Positions 44,660 through 56,616 of a DNA stretch of 64,000 nucleotides are shown here, in pieces. This DNA is from Knufia peltigerae. Taxonomy: Eukaryota > Ascomycota > Eurotiomycetes > Chaetothyriales > Trichomeriaceae. The notes beneath the pieces are model-generated. The model saw nothing but the letters and a program-made list of their open reading frames with translations. It had not been told where the DNA came from and did not search any database. The stretch is from positions 62,001 to 126,000 of the forward strand of contig JAPDRN010000098.1 of assembly GCA_030247855.1 (NCBI GenBank), given 5' to 3'. Each line of letters begins with the position of its first letter. The stretch's first letter is position 1. Position numbers and translations under genes: made by a program.

Positions 44660-47600
44660 TGTCGCCGATAAATAGTGTGAACTATCAATGAATAACAGAA
44701 GGGAAGAGGTACGTGGAAGACCGGTCGTTCAGAGGGACTCAGGTTTCTCTTATCCCCGGGCGGATTATTACAACGGCAGATTTTGAGTTGTGCTCAACGA
44801 ATATATGACCAATATGATGATGGGCTGTCCTCGATCATCAGTGTGGGGTTGAGTCCTTGCCACGGAAGCATTGATGTCCGCAAAAACGGGGGCGGTACAA
44901 ATTCGTGCATAGCCGTGGAAGCAAATCAATTGTACCGTCTGTCTGATGGTGTTTAGCATTAATGACAATCCTTCTTACCGGGTTGTCCACGATATTTCAG
45001 TAGTCAGACACGGCATTGACATTATACCCGCGGGGCGAAGGTCTCCGAACCAACCTCGGTACATCGAACAGGCCTTCATTCAGAACCAACAGTTTACTTG
45101 TACCTGACTCGAATGACTCGGCCGTACTCCGTATGAGTATCAAAGAATCTCTGCTCGGACGAGGCTACCGAGATGACTAATGACCAGTACGGGATCTTCA
45201 GTGATGTCTGGGTCGCCTCATTGGCGAGATCTCGGTAGCGGGCAGCTCCTCGTGGTACTCACGAACGATGCAATACTCGTGCCAGAGGGGAGGAAGGGGT
45301 GGAGGGGGGGCGGCCCGATTATGCGGCTCCCCTTCTCACTGGTAGCAGTACATAATGAGGTAGATATACGGAGTACATCGTTGATGACAGGACGACAAAG
45401 TTCGAACTCTCAGGTTTCGGGTGACATCCAAGGTCCTGGGACTTTCATATAGGGGCACTTGAATTGTACTAGTACTCGTACTCATATTGACTCGAGGAGT
45501 TTTCCGGAAATAACAACCAGCCGGGTCATCGAAGGAGTACGAATGCACAGGTCACCTTCAAGGTCGGCGGCAACATGATCGGAGAATTTGTTGCAGACTC
45601 AAGCTAGTGTTTGAGGCCTGCTAGGCACATGCTCCTTCTGTTGCTCACCAAAGGCTACATGGTTGCTCTTTTTGGCGTGCTGAAACAAGAGCGAGCCCCA
45701 TGCCAGGATGTGCCAGGGTTATGGATGATGGCTGACATGGGTCGCTCAACGTGGCATGATCTGCACAGGTTTTAGACATGGATGGTCCGTTGCTTACAGG
45801 GACCACTGTCGGCGACCTTCCTAATTGCATCTGGGACAGGTCCATTAGGACTAGCAGCGTGAACAACAACATGGGTTTAGTTGTGATTGTAATTTCAATG
45901 TGCACAAGTGATTTCATATCGGCCCAGGGAGCTGGGAAACCCTGCTGATGAATTTCAACAAGAGCTGGTTAGGCGTCTTGAGTACCGCAAAGCACCGGGA
46001 TGTTTGGCGGGAACCAGCTAAACCGAAGCAGTAAGGGTGGTGAAGCCTTGGACATCCGGCCCAAAGATCAAACGTTCGGGGAAGAGAATGGTGGAAGAAG
46101 AAGTTCCCCGCTAGGAAGACTCTACCATCGCTGGGGTCTGATCCAGTGTTTGAAAGCATTGGGGATAGGTCGGTTGGTGTATTCTAATGGACCTAGAGAA
46201 GCTCTTTGGGTACGGGACCAGCGTGCTGGCTGCAACATGATGGCGGCGGCGCCAGCCCGCGGGACCGGGTGAAGGACGAAATGGAGTGTTCGAAATGTTT
46301 CCCACTCTTCTAGTCCAAGTCACAGGCGACAAGGGTGTCGTCGGACTAGGGCTCCATTGAGATCGATGATGAAGGTGAGGAATGAAACGATGAAGGCAGG
46401 ATGGGGTGGAAAAAGAGAAGAAATAGCAGCACAGGAAGTTAGACCTAGAGATACAGTAAGGAAATGATGGGGAGTGTGTGTGATTGAGAACATGTGAAGC
46501 ACTGGTGTTGGTTAGATAATAAATCACAATAAAATAGCACTATTCATGGAGCACAGTACGGAGTATCTGGGTGATGGTTGTTGTGTACTGTGACTCGAAA
46601 GGTGGTGGTGGTACCCCTAATAATATGGTACATAGTCACCTGTATTTGAAACATGGGCATCCCCATTCACGCCTAAACCTCCTTCAGCTAGGGACCAAGG
46701 GAAAGGTATCCAGGTATCCCGGTTGCCCTTCCTCGGGCCCTAAAAGAATGCTCCATACGGATATTTTAGGCAGAGTTCCTTAGTCCTCCCTCCACCTCGC
46801 CTCCCTGGACCAACGAGTACCTGGGCTAGAACTACAGACAGTACGGAGTAATCCCAAAGCAGGAGAGAAGATCGCTCCATCTCAGAATTTCCAGCGCAAG
46901 TCACTCTGTTGTGTGTGTGTGTCTGTGTTTCCCTCATCACAGTCGCAGCCTCTTCCACTCCCTGAACTCCATCCTCCGTATCTCTTCCTCCAAAGGAAAC
47001 GAGCACACAAATCACCCTCTGTCTACACCATTGTCGTCCTCCATTGGCTTGTCCTCGACCGTACTATCGACCTTGAGAAGATCCCTTTGGGGGCTGTCCT
47101 CTCATTTTCCTCCTCTTCGCGCTCTCATCCCTCACCTCATACCACTGATTGGCTCTCTTCGCACCCTCTCGACCAACCACACAACTTCGGTGCGAGACAA
47201 GTGAATCCAAACACCATCCTACCCTCGTCCTTGTCATCAGTTCCAACAATAGCAATCACAGACAGCCTTGCATCCCGTTCTCCTTCAAGTTTTGTTATCG
47301 CCGCCCGTCTATCTTTCTGTGGAACCTGGGGAAGAGGAATTGTCAATCTACGCTGTTGTGGTACGCCTGTCCCATTGTCCCCTTCCTTTGCTGCCCATCC
47401 CACGTCCGACGAGTGCGACTCTGTCTTCCAGCTTCTTCTCTTGCTACTTTTCTCTGACTCCAGTGTTTTAGAAATTTGTCTTTGTTGCCTGCCTGCGCTG
47501 GTTCGCTTTTTGCCGCTCCTTCATCTACCGCCGAAGCAAATCTACGATCCTTACCGACTTTAGTTGTGTCAATATACCAGGACTCTGTGACCTGCCCTGT

Positions 47601-47745
47601 GCTAATACGACAACAACCCCTTGGAAACGACAGACTCTCTCGGTCGCATCTCGCCGCCTCCTCTCTTCACCAATGCGACGATAAAGTTATCATCCTATTT
47701 ACAAGCCTACGACCCACACGAAGCGAACTTGGCCTTTAAGCCAAT
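44660..47745. other. 3-kb gene-poor intergenic region
   Basis: No recognisable gene lies in these 3.1 kb. Four TACGGAGTA copies, or the reverse complement, are present (near 45124, 45367, 46557 and 46842), and a GT run at 46911-46922. A minus-strand 90-codon frame (45917 to 45645) has a hydrophobic start (LLFTLLVLM), but nothing supports it further. Pyrimidine-rich sequence from about 46900 to 47745 is probably the long promoter and 5' leader of cdc24. Confidence 0.5.
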
Positions 47746-50629
47746 ATGCTGGCGTCCCCACCAGCGATGAATGGCGATCATGGACCTATGTTGGATAGAA
47801 ACAACATTATCAATGTAAGAGATGGAGAATCCCTCTACCAGATATGTATCAAACTACGCCGCCGCCTATCGGGCGTGCCTGGATTTCGCCCGTACCTGGA
47901 AGAGATGGAGGAGCGCGAGGCCGAAGGATCTGATCCTGTGTCCTCGCTCTGGCAGTGCTTCCGGAGTGGCCTGCCGTTGCTGACCATATACAATGCTTCC
48001 AACCCGGAGGAAGGTGACCTCCGGGTAGACACCAAACGACCTGAAAGAGTAGGAAAAGAGGCTGCCTTCCTCTTCATCAAGGCCTGTATGCAACAAATGG
48101 AAATCCCTGCCGCCGACACTTTCACCGTCACAGATCTTTACAGCGACAACACGACCGGGTTCGTGAAAGTCACCAAACTAATCAATAGAGTGCTGGACAT
48201 ATTGAAGCTGAGCGGGAAGTTACATCCATCGACGGATAGCGAAGGTTCTCGCGATGGTGCCGACAGCGCTCTGAACGTTGCTGATCAGGCACCCAAGACG
48301 TTGACGAGGAGGCAACACATTCTCAAAGAATTAGTAGAGACAGAGCGGCAATATGTGCACCATTTGCAAAATTTGCAAACCTTGAAAAAGGAAATGGAAG
48401 AAGTGGGCGCCTTGACTGGTGATGCTATCCATAATATATTCCTCAACCTGAACAACCTTCTGGATTTCGCGCAGCGGTTTTTGATCCGAATAGAGCAACA
48501 GAACGAGACTCCCGAGGAGCAACAGAACTGGGGTCGACTCTTCGTCCATTACAAGGATCCCTTCAGACAGTATGAGCCATTCATTGCAAACCAGAGAAGA
48601 TGTGAAACCACATGTCAACAGGAGTGGGATAGAATGGTTGAAAGAGCAAAGTCGCCATTGGCGCAGCAAATGTTGGCAAATCCGACCATCTTGAATGGTT
48701 TCCTCCTGAAGCCATTCCAGCGCCTGACCAAGTACCCGTTGCTATTGAAGGTTTGTACCGCTCGAGTCCCAGATGATATTCACGCTGACATTTCAGGATT
48801 TGCAAAACCAAACCTGTGACAACCTGCTCAAGTCCGATATCTCAGACGCAATAGCAATCATCCAGGATGTATTGATGCAAGCAGATGCCTCGATCGACAA
48901 AGAGACTAGAGATGATGCTCTTCAAGATTTAACAGAGCGCGTCGACGATTGGAAGCAAATGAACATCGCCAGCTTCGGCGAGCTTCTACTGCTCGGCACG
49001 TTCAATGTCACCAAAGAGAGCGCCATCCGATCGGACGAGAAGGAATACCACATCTACCTTTTCAGCCGCATTCTCATCATGTGCAAAGATGTCAATGCTA
49101 ACAAACCCAAAAACAGGTTGGCAAACAATAAGCCCTCATTAAGTCGGAATGGAAAGCCCAAGATGAATCTCAAAGGACGCATTTATTTCACAAATGTCAT
49201 CAGCGTCACATCGCACACAAGCCCTGGAAGTTACTCGCTGCAAATTACGTGGAAAACCGAAGCCAATTCCCCGGATATATTCAACATCAAGTACAAGAAT
49301 GATGAAACGCTGCAAAAATGGCATACTATGATTGAGACGCAACGTTCGTCGTGTATGCTGGAATCGAGAACCACCGGCACTACCTCCGATACTCAGCTTT
49401 TATCACTACAGGGAATGAATATGGAGAATCCATACATTGGCAAAGATGACGACGACGATGATTATAGCAGAATCTCCGGGACCACTTATGGGGGCACTGA
49501 TGCAACAGGATATTCCGAGTTCAACATGAGCAGAAATGCTTCAAGCACGAGTTTGCGCTCCCGGTCTGCCACCGGAGGCAGCGGAGGAAGTAATCCCCAT
49601 TTGTCCGCCGGCCGTATGCGGGTGCCAACGAGTGAGTTGGGAGGGTTGTCGTTGAATACGCGTGGTTTGCCAATTCAGTCTCCCCAAGATTCTTACGGTA
49701 GTTCATATTTCTCTCCCATTGAACGAGATTCGACACCACAATCGACAATATCAGCCCGCTCAAGTTCGCAATCTGCCTTTTCTGGCTATCATCGAGGAGC
49801 GACTCCGGTCAGCGGTGGCGGCCAGCGACCTGAGGAATCGTACAGGAACACTGCCCCAGCCATGGCCCGAAATCCCAACGGCCAGCCGAGTGGCAATCCT
49901 TATCTGGTGAATGGTCGACGGGGTCCTCCACCGGGTCCTGGACAGCCGCGCATGCGCTCTGCAAGTAGCCCTGATGTACACCCTCTGGTGCAGCAAAGCC
50001 GCAAATACGTGTCGGGTGAGCATGCCCCAAGTGTTCCTCCGATTCCAGCGCATGTGGCCAAACAGATGGCACCTCCAGCCAGGAGCCAGAACAATTCCCC
50101 AAACAATGGTCCACCGTCCCGGCAAGGCACGCCCCAACAATATGGCCTACCTCAGGCACCACGCCCGGGCATGCCGAATTCAAACTATACCTATGACAAT
50201 AGCTATGGGAACGATCCGAGACGCCCCGGCCATGCCCCATCATTGTCACAGAGTCAAACATTCTCTCCCCCAGTGTCATCTCCTTCTAGTGACGGAGACG
50301 GCTATATACCGAGTCAGCTGAAAGCCAAAGTATGCTTTGACGAAAACTACGTCTCTATGATCATTGCCACCAATATCCAATTCCGGTCGTTGGCTGATCG
50401 CATTGATGCTAAATTGGCGAGGTTCACCAATCATTCGATTGCGTCCGGGTCGGTACGACTGCATTATCGTGATGAGGACGATGATCTCATCTTGATCGAC
50501 AGTGATGAAGCTGTACATGAAGCATTGTTGGATTGGCGTGAAACACACGCTTCAAACGCAGCTAACCCGCAGAATGCAGAATTATTGTTGTATGCGCATG
50601 CAGTCAACCGCGATGGGATTGCAGGTTGA
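47746..50629 (+). CDS. cdc24: Cdc24-type Rho GTPase exchange factor
   Basis: Two exons, 47746-48750 and 48797-50629 (46-nt intron), give 945 aa. The domains are in the Cdc24 order. A CH-like region (about residues 28-145) contains SLYQICIKLRRRL and TDLYSDNTTGFVKVTKLINRVLDIL. A DH/RhoGEF domain (about 190-375) begins RRQHILKELVETERQYVHHL and has LKPFQRLTKYPLLLK. A PH domain follows (about 395-530, with EYHIYLFSRILIMC). A long Ser/Pro-rich disordered linker precedes the C-terminal PB1 domain (about 840-938). Cdc24 activates Cdc42 at sites of polarised growth; the PB1 domain binds the scaffold Bem1. The start codon is the first ATG before the CH domain; an unseen short first exon is possible. 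Confidence 0.94.
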
Positions 50630-51561
50630 ACAGAGCGTGCTATGATGTCGCATAACTACTGTAGCACTACAGCATCTAGTGCAAATCAACCGTCGAGACC
50701 CGTGTCGCATCACTAGTCGTCCAAGCGTGGACGTCAAACAGAAGCCCTTGTGCTGTCAATATGGCTACACAGATTCGCCATGACAAGGTCAAAAGATGCG
50801 GGTGGATCGACGGCTCAATTACTTTGAAACGAGATACGAAGTGACGGATTACGAAGTTGGATATGGATAAGTACATGGGATATGGTTAAGTTTAGAACAG
50901 CAGGACATTGTGAAGAGGGCGTGTTCATGCGTGAGAAAATCACGTAAGTGTCCGCGTATAGAGAAAGACAAGAACTGTTGGCTGTTATACACCACGTAGG
51001 AGCTCAAGCATGTTGATGTTGACGATGTCGAGAGTCGACAGTTATACGCAGAAACTACAAGTCGGTTGCAGTGGATAGCAACGAGGAGGTATACTATTTT
51101 GCATCAAAGAACAAAAAACTCTGGAAGTTTCCTGCCCAATGATTAGGGATGATGGTGACTTTGGTATCCGTATCTACATTGTGCCAACCTGTATATCAAG
51201 GAGAAGTATCCGTGGTACCGAGGAATATAAGTTAGGTATCTAGATATTGTACCTAGGTACATCATTTAACCTGCTCTTGGCGTGCTTTTTCAACAACTCC
51301 GATACCGCTGTTTCACGATTTCACATGTACGGCTTTTGGAAATTCAGTATCTCTTTTCCGAACATTAGAGACAGTATCTTCACGGGGATACCTAAGTAAT
51401 CATCCCACAAAGCTTGGAGTCCTTTGAGAGAAAAAAGACACGAGGTCGAATTTTTCCCCCTGCTGGTGCAGGTACTGTTACCAGAGTACGGATAGTTCAC
51501 GACGACAACACAACCACCGCTCCCAACCTTCATCAATCATCAACCGTCCACTACTGCGGAC
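50630..51561. other. intergenic region, no gene recognised
   Basis: About 930 bases between two plus-strand genes. Short CCTAGGTA/TACCTAGG-type palindromic tracts lie near 51235-51262. Otherwise I see only the expected terminator and promoter space. Confidence 0.5.
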
Positions 51562-52305
51562 ATGTCTACGACTCCTTTGGCCACCCCGGCGGCGGCATCA
51601 CCTCGCGGCTCTTCCAACGCCGCCTCTTCAGGTATTGCGGCAATGAAGGATCGAATCATGACGCACATGAACGCGGACCACGCCTTGTCTCTGAGGCTGT
51701 ACCTGATGAGGTACTCTCACGTTCCGATGGGGGGGACGACGACAGCGGAGATGCTCGACATTTCTCAAGACCACATGATCCTTCGATCGGGCTACGGGAG
51801 GCACGTGGTGGACATGGTCCCTCCCATGAAGTCACTCACGGACGCCAGAGAGAGACTCGTCGAGATGCACAATTCTTGTCTCGAAGAATTGGGTTTGAGT
51901 GACGTGGTGGTGGACCGGTACACGCCACCCAACCGTGCCTGGCAGATTGGCCTGAGTGCGCTGTGCGTCTTGATCTTCACGACTTTTCCTTTTCGGCAGT
52001 CCCTGCTCGATCAAAATACCCTGGCGGGTCGGATTTGGAGCCTGGGAGGGGCCGCACCTTGGCTGGCCCGACTGAGTTTCGGTCTGCAACCTCTGGTGTT
52101 GACAGTCATGGTCGTCGTACATCTGGGAGAGGCCGCATGGATGGCAAATACGCGCCTGAAAAAACATTGGATAGAGGTGGGAAGTTGGGTGTGGTGGTTC
52201 TGGGTCTTGGATTGCGCCGTCGAAGGGTTCGGCTCTTGGACGAGGTTCGACGAGATGGTGGCCGACGTCGAGGGAAAGAAAAACACAAACAACAAGAAGC
52301 ACTGA
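51562..52305 (+). CDS. DUF2470 integral membrane protein
   Basis: A single exon encodes 247 aa. Residues about 25-105 form a DUF2470 domain (MKDRIMTHMNADHALSLRLY and DISQDHMILRSGYG). This domain is shared with haem-binding pyridoxamine-oxidase-like proteins of plants. The C-terminal half has at least three hydrophobic segments: IGLSALCVLIFTTFPF, PLVLTVMVVVHLGEAAW and VGSWVWWFWVLDCAVEGF. A basic tail ends the protein. Fungal proteins with this layout are widespread but have no firmly assigned function. A Ser/Ala-rich 25-residue lead precedes the domain. Confidence 0.87.
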   Translation: MSTTPLATPAAASPRGSSNAASSGIAAMKDRIMTHMNADHALSLRLYLMRYSHVPMGGTTTAEMLDISQDHMILRSGYGRHVVDMVPPMKSLTDARERLVEMHNSCLEELGLSDVVVDRYTPPNRAWQIGLSALCVLIFTTFPFRQSLLDQNTLAGRIWSLGGAAPWLARLSFGLQPLVLTVMVVVHLGEAAWMANTRLKKHWIEVGSWVWWFWVLDCAVEGFGSWTRFDEMVADVEGKKNTNNKKH

Positions 52306-52766
52306 AGCAGCACTACACCACACAAGCCTAAAGAGCTCTGGGGATTGGAAAAGACAGGCATCCTAGGCAGATTTGGAAGGAAAAATTCAGAGTCAAAAAC
52401 CAAACAGATTTCATTCCCTTCATGCGGTAATAACAATTACATATATATTATACAGTACTTGGAAAAACAACCATTCTGAACAGATTCACACAAACACGTC
52501 ATATTCTTGTCTTTGGTCATTCATTCAAGGTTGATGATTGAGCGCCTTTCAAATGCTTTGCGTTGCTTTGCTTTAGTTTCTTTAAAAGCAGGTCGTTTCT
52601 GGCAAAGTACCAGGTTGGTGAGTTCCTGTCCATGTCTGCATCACCACCAAACAACAATACCTGAGGTGTGTAATCGTTGACGTCGCTCTCATAATCCGCG
52701 CCCGTACACGCATAATCACAATACTAAAGAGGTTCCACTCAGAAGCCCGCTCGACCTCAAGGTGAT
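52306..52766. other. convergent intergenic region
   Basis: AT-rich sequence between the 3' ends of the DUF2470 gene and the lipin gene; it should hold both terminators. A TATATATTATA stretch near 52441-52451 could serve in 3' end formation. Confidence 0.5.
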
Positions 52767-55073
52767 CTATCTTCTTGGAGATCTTGGAGTCGGTGTCTGC
52801 GAAGCTACATGTCGAGGTTGTTGTGAGGCGTCTTCGCCAATGTAGTCGTCTGCGAAATCACCTTCTCTTTCATCGTCGGCAACGTCGTCGTCAGCGCCGT
52901 CGTCAAGGTAAGACTCTCCGAGGGTGTCGGCTGCGTCGTCCACTTCGATAGACTGACGAACAGGCTCGCTCATCAGAGAATCGTCCAGGCTGTCTCTCGA
53001 GATGAAACTATCACCCAACCCATTGTCGGATTCAACCTCGGCCTCTTCTTCCTCCTCTTCGTCTGTTTCGTCGTCGTCATCCACTTCGTCGTCCTCTTCG
53101 GAGTCGGTGGGGGTAAACTCATCGAGATCCTGCGGTAAATCTCGCCAGTATGTGAAGTCGGTGTACTCTTCCCCACCCTCCTTGACGAGCGTCGATACGG
53201 GAGGGAAGAAATGATCAACGACCTCACGCATCGAGACATAACTGCTTCGGTACTTGTTCAAGGTCAAAAGATCCAACGAAACTTCTGCGTTGGTGTTGAT
53301 GGTGAAGATTCGACTCGAAGGGATGTGCACGCTTCGATAACTCAATGCGTCGGTAAAGCGATTGCCAAACCCGGCATAGAACGGGTTCGTTCTTCCAGGA
53401 AAAAGACCCAGAATGTCCCGAAGACACGCCATCTTGAACATTTCGGGTTTCCGAAGATATACCTCTCTCCGTAACGCCGCTATGGTCCGATCGGGGCTCA
53501 AAATCACCGGCCCTTCAGGTATTCTCCAACCGTCCTGGACGATGCCGTTCAGGTATGCGCGAGTGGTATCAGCTTGTCCAACGGAGCGACTCGTCAGGTA
53601 CAAGATGTTGTACCCGTTTGCCACAATGTCAGAATATAACTTGGCAACTCCGGCGTGTGTCCAATCTCTACCGACCATGTTGAGCAGCTGACCCAAAGCA
53701 TCAGACTTGGTGATTGTTCCGTCAATATCAGAGATGACAATGGGCACATCCGAGGTCCAGTAGTACATGTATGCTGTACAAGTGGCGCGGTTGACGGTAA
53801 ACGAGATTTGATTCCTGCCTGGTTTGAGGTCGAGCGCTTTCAGCTGATCACTCGTGAGGCGAAGGGTTTTGGCAAAATTCCGGCTTTGCTCGCTCGACAT
53901 GCGGGGGGTTTCGGTGATGTCTTCGGACTGGGCCCTTTGGTGGCGGCTTAATTGTTGGCCTTTGTCGAGCAGTTCTGGGGACGGGCTTCGCTCACTATCG
54001 CTGTGATAGCCAGGGTCGGAAGCATTGTCAGGAGAGACCGGAGAGGCTCCCTCTAGCACGGTACCTGCGGCTTTTCGAAGGGCCGCATCACGAGCTTCTT
54101 CACTGCTGTAAATCCACAAATTGCCGTTCTCATCTGTACCGATGAGAGAGCCAATGTCATAGTTGCCCTCTAGTTCTTCTGACAAAAGTTTGCGTGCAAC
54201 TGCTTCAGCACGAAGGGCTTCATCTTCACTAGATTTGTAGCCAGTCATGTCCAGCATCAGGTCTCCGGACTCGGTGACCTGCGAGCGAATATTGGAGATT
54301 GAGAGCTTCTTGGACAACGTCAAAGCACGATCATATACTTGTCTAGGTTGCAACGCGGGCGGGCTGGCCGAGGCCTTGGGTGTGTTCGAGCCTTCTAGAT
54401 TGTACCTTGGGGACAATGGTATGCCGTTATGAAGGAATGCATCGCTGACAGAGTCGAGCTCTTCTCGTGCGGAGACGGGGAGTATTTCCTCGGAAGCAGA
54501 ACGTACCAGCGCCAGAGGAGGGTCCAATGCATTTTCATCCAGCGAACCCGCAGCAAGATCGAGCTTGGAAGATGGCATCGACTGGGCAAGGGTCTGGTCG
54601 GCCAAATCTGTTCCTTGGCGTCTGATCAGAGGAACCGTCCGACCGGGTACGGGATCGGGAGTCTGACTACGTTTCCCAGATTCCGTAATGTCGAGGTACG
54701 TAGGTTCCAACAAGCTAGGTGAGGGTGGTCGATCTTCAGCGGTAGCCGAGGGACTGCTGGCTGGAGATACCAAAGGGGAGGTCTGCAAGGCTTCGGGAAT
54801 GTCGTTTGACGTCTCAAAGACAAAGAAGGCTTCTCCACCATCCCCGAGTTTCATGGCATAATTCTGTTTGTTGCCGTTGACTTTGAATTCGACCTTTTTG
54901 TCCGACGGCCGTAGAAGAGAAAATTTGCCGAAGCGGACATGAAAGGGCGAACATGCCAGCGTGCCATCTTCTTGTTCGACAACAATGACATCGATGGCAC
55001 CAGACAGCGTGGCAGGATTGATGGAATTCCAGGTCTTGGAGACGCCACTCCCCAAGCTCCGAACGTACTGCAT
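52767..55073 (-). CDS. pah1: lipin-type phosphatidate phosphatase (Pah1/Ned1/Smp2)
   Basis: A single exon encodes 768 aa. The N-LIP domain opens the protein (MQYVRSLGSGVSKTWNSINP and ACSPFHVRFGKFSLLRPSDK). The catalytic LNS2/HAD domain holds the DxDxT motif (SDIDGTITKSDALGQ) near residue 447, with YNILYLTSRSVGQADTTR and PEMFKMACLRDI after it. The acidic C-terminal tail is Asp/Glu-rich. The enzyme dephosphorylates phosphatidate to diacylglycerol with Mg2+ at the ER and nuclear envelope, and controls lipid synthesis and nuclear shape. Many Ser/Thr-Pro sites between the two domains fit regulation by phosphorylation. It is head-to-head with taf9. Confidence 0.95.
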   Translation of the reverse strand: MQYVRSLGSGVSKTWNSINPATLSGAIDVIVVEQEDGTLACSPFHVRFGKFSLLRPSDKKVEFKVNGNKQNYAMKLGDGGEAFFVFETSNDIPEALQTSPLVSPASSPSATAEDRPPSPSLLEPTYLDITESGKRSQTPDPVPGRTVPLIRRQGTDLADQTLAQSMPSSKLDLAAGSLDENALDPPLALVRSASEEILPVSAREELDSVSDAFLHNGIPLSPRYNLEGSNTPKASASPPALQPRQVYDRALTLSKKLSISNIRSQVTESGDLMLDMTGYKSSEDEALRAEAVARKLLSEELEGNYDIGSLIGTDENGNLWIYSSEEARDAALRKAAGTVLEGASPVSPDNASDPGYHSDSERSPSPELLDKGQQLSRHQRAQSEDITETPRMSSEQSRNFAKTLRLTSDQLKALDLKPGRNQISFTVNRATCTAYMYYWTSDVPIVISDIDGTITKSDALGQLLNMVGRDWTHAGVAKLYSDIVANGYNILYLTSRSVGQADTTRAYLNGIVQDGWRIPEGPVILSPDRTIAALRREVYLRKPEMFKMACLRDILGLFPGRTNPFYAGFGNRFTDALSYRSVHIPSSRIFTINTNAEVSLDLLTLNKYRSSYVSMREVVDHFFPPVSTLVKEGGEEYTDFTYWRDLPQDLDEFTPTDSEEDDEVDDDDETDEEEEEEAEVESDNGLGDSFISRDSLDDSLMSEPVRQSIEVDDAADTLGESYLDDGADDDVADDEREGDFADDYIGEDASQQPRHVASQTPTPRSPRR

Positions 55074-55791
55074 CGTGGATGAGTTATTGTGGTCGAAATG
55101 TCGGCGTTGGCGAGTATATGGCTATAAAGGTGGCATAATCGGGTTGCCTGATGTGTGTGATGACGGTGGAACGTCAGAAGCTCGGAGCAAGATTTGAGGA
55201 ATACACAACGCCGGATCCTACGCAATGCCAGTCAAAGTACAAAAAAAGAGAGTCTCGTTTGAAGCAAAATATCACATGTCAGGGATATGGGTAGAAGTTC
55301 ATGCAAAGATTGAGAATGTCGGGAGAAATAATGATGGGGGGAAGAATGAAGTTGAAGATGAGCGAGGCAAAGATGATGCATGTGTTGAATGCTCAACCAA
55401 CTTGTTAGTATGACCACATGCGCTAACATGGTTAACCTCGGCTCGCTAATCTACTTATGGCATGATCATAATATCTCTATTGCCCTAGATACTAAATTCA
55501 TCTAATAGCTTCCCCAGATTCGCTACGCTGCAATTCTAACATGGATATTCAAGTGCGATCTCACCTGTCCAACACATCCTCTTCTTCAACCTTCAATCGC
55601 GTCTTTTGTTCTTTACAGTCTTCCAAGGCTGGGCACTATATTTTGGCCATCAAATCGATTGAACGCGCAATGTTTTCCTGGGCAACGTGAATCTTCACCT
55701 CGACTTTGCGACAAGCCGTTCCCTCACCTAATCTCCCAATCTACCCTACTATCTGGACATTACTACGGGCGCCGCCTCAATCATCGACGCC
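55074..55791. promoter_or_regulatory. shared divergent promoter of lipin gene and taf9
   Basis: 718 bases between two start codons facing away from each other; no coding signal. Specific sites are not evident. Confidence 0.5.
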
Positions 55792-56616
55792 ATGAGTTCT
55801 CCAGCGAACCCTCCAGGCCCTCTCACACCTCCCGCAGAGCCAGCCTCTCAAGGACCACAGCCTTCACAACCTTCCGGCACAACAACTCAAGCACCAGTCG
55901 AGGCGCTCCTTTCCCAGCCTCTGACCTCATTAACAGACGATGGCAAGTCTAAGAGACCTCGAGACCATCGATTAATACATCTTCTTCTCGTATCTCATGG
56001 TATTTCTGCATATCAACAACGCGTCCCTCTCCAGCTGATGGATTTTGCCTATCGATACACTAGTTCAGTGTTGAGCGACGCACTACACATTCAAAATGAA
56101 GCCTACGATCAGGCCGATACAAGTACCCAGGGCAAGGGACGGGGTGCGAAACACAATCAGAACAAGTTGGAGGAAGGGGACGTCAGTTTAGCCGCACTGC
56201 GCATGTCGATAGGGTCACGAATGGGGTACCAGTTCCAAGGAAGTTTACCCAAAGAATTTCTCAAGAATTTGGCAGACGAGCGGAACAGAATATCACTAAA
56301 TGCGCAGTCACGGGACGGCGACAAGAGTGGTCCGATAATTGGAGGTGTACGGTTACCGCACGAGAAATATTGCCTGACTGGAGTTGGCTGGGGCCTGAAG
56401 GACGAATGGGACAGTGAGGGTGAGGAGAGCGTTGAACAGGGAGAAGGCGAGGAAAAACCTGAGCCTGAAGATGTCATGCAGATGGACGACAAAATTGACG
56501 AAGATGAAGAAGGTCTGGGAACGATGGAGGACGTCTTTGGTGATGATGATGCTGGGGATGATGATGGGGGCGGCGGCGGCGGCGATGCTGACGGTGATGC
56601 CGAGATGCAGGGATGA
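55792..56616 (+). CDS. taf9: TAF9, TFIID/SAGA subunit
   Basis: A single exon encodes 274 aa. After a Pro/Ser-rich lead, the histone-fold region starts PRDHRLIHLLLVSHGISAYQ and continues VPLQLMDFAYRYTSSVLSDA. Later come LAALRMSIGSRMGYQFQGSL and LPKEFLKNLADERNRISLN, typical of fungal TAF9. Taf9 pairs with Taf6 in TFIID and SAGA in the nucleus. A Lys/Gly/Gln insertion sits between the helix segments (about residues 112-125). The C-terminus is an acidic Asp/Glu/Gly-rich tail. Confidence 0.95.
   Translation: MSSPANPPGPLTPPAEPASQGPQPSQPSGTTTQAPVEALLSQPLTSLTDDGKSKRPRDHRLIHLLLVSHGISAYQQRVPLQLMDFAYRYTSSVLSDALHIQNEAYDQADTSTQGKGRGAKHNQNKLEEGDVSLAALRMSIGSRMGYQFQGSLPKEFLKNLADERNRISLNAQSRDGDKSGPIIGGVRLPHEKYCLTGVGWGLKDEWDSEGEESVEQGEGEEKPEPEDVMQMDDKIDEDEEGLGTMEDVFGDDDAGDDDGGGGGGDADGDAEMQG

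Noticed and set aside
45645..45917. Possible small secreted protein on the minus strand
   Set aside because: The hydrophobic start is not preceded by a convincing signal-peptide layout, there are few cysteines, and no supporting context; kept only as a remark in the gap.
46913..47563. Plus-strand frame of 216 codons before cdc24
   Set aside because: The peptide is low-complexity Ser/Leu/Pro from a pyrimidine-rich leader and has no homology features.
52767..55073. Several plus-strand frames antisense to the lipin gene
   Set aside because: They mirror the codon pattern of the long, well-supported minus-strand gene.
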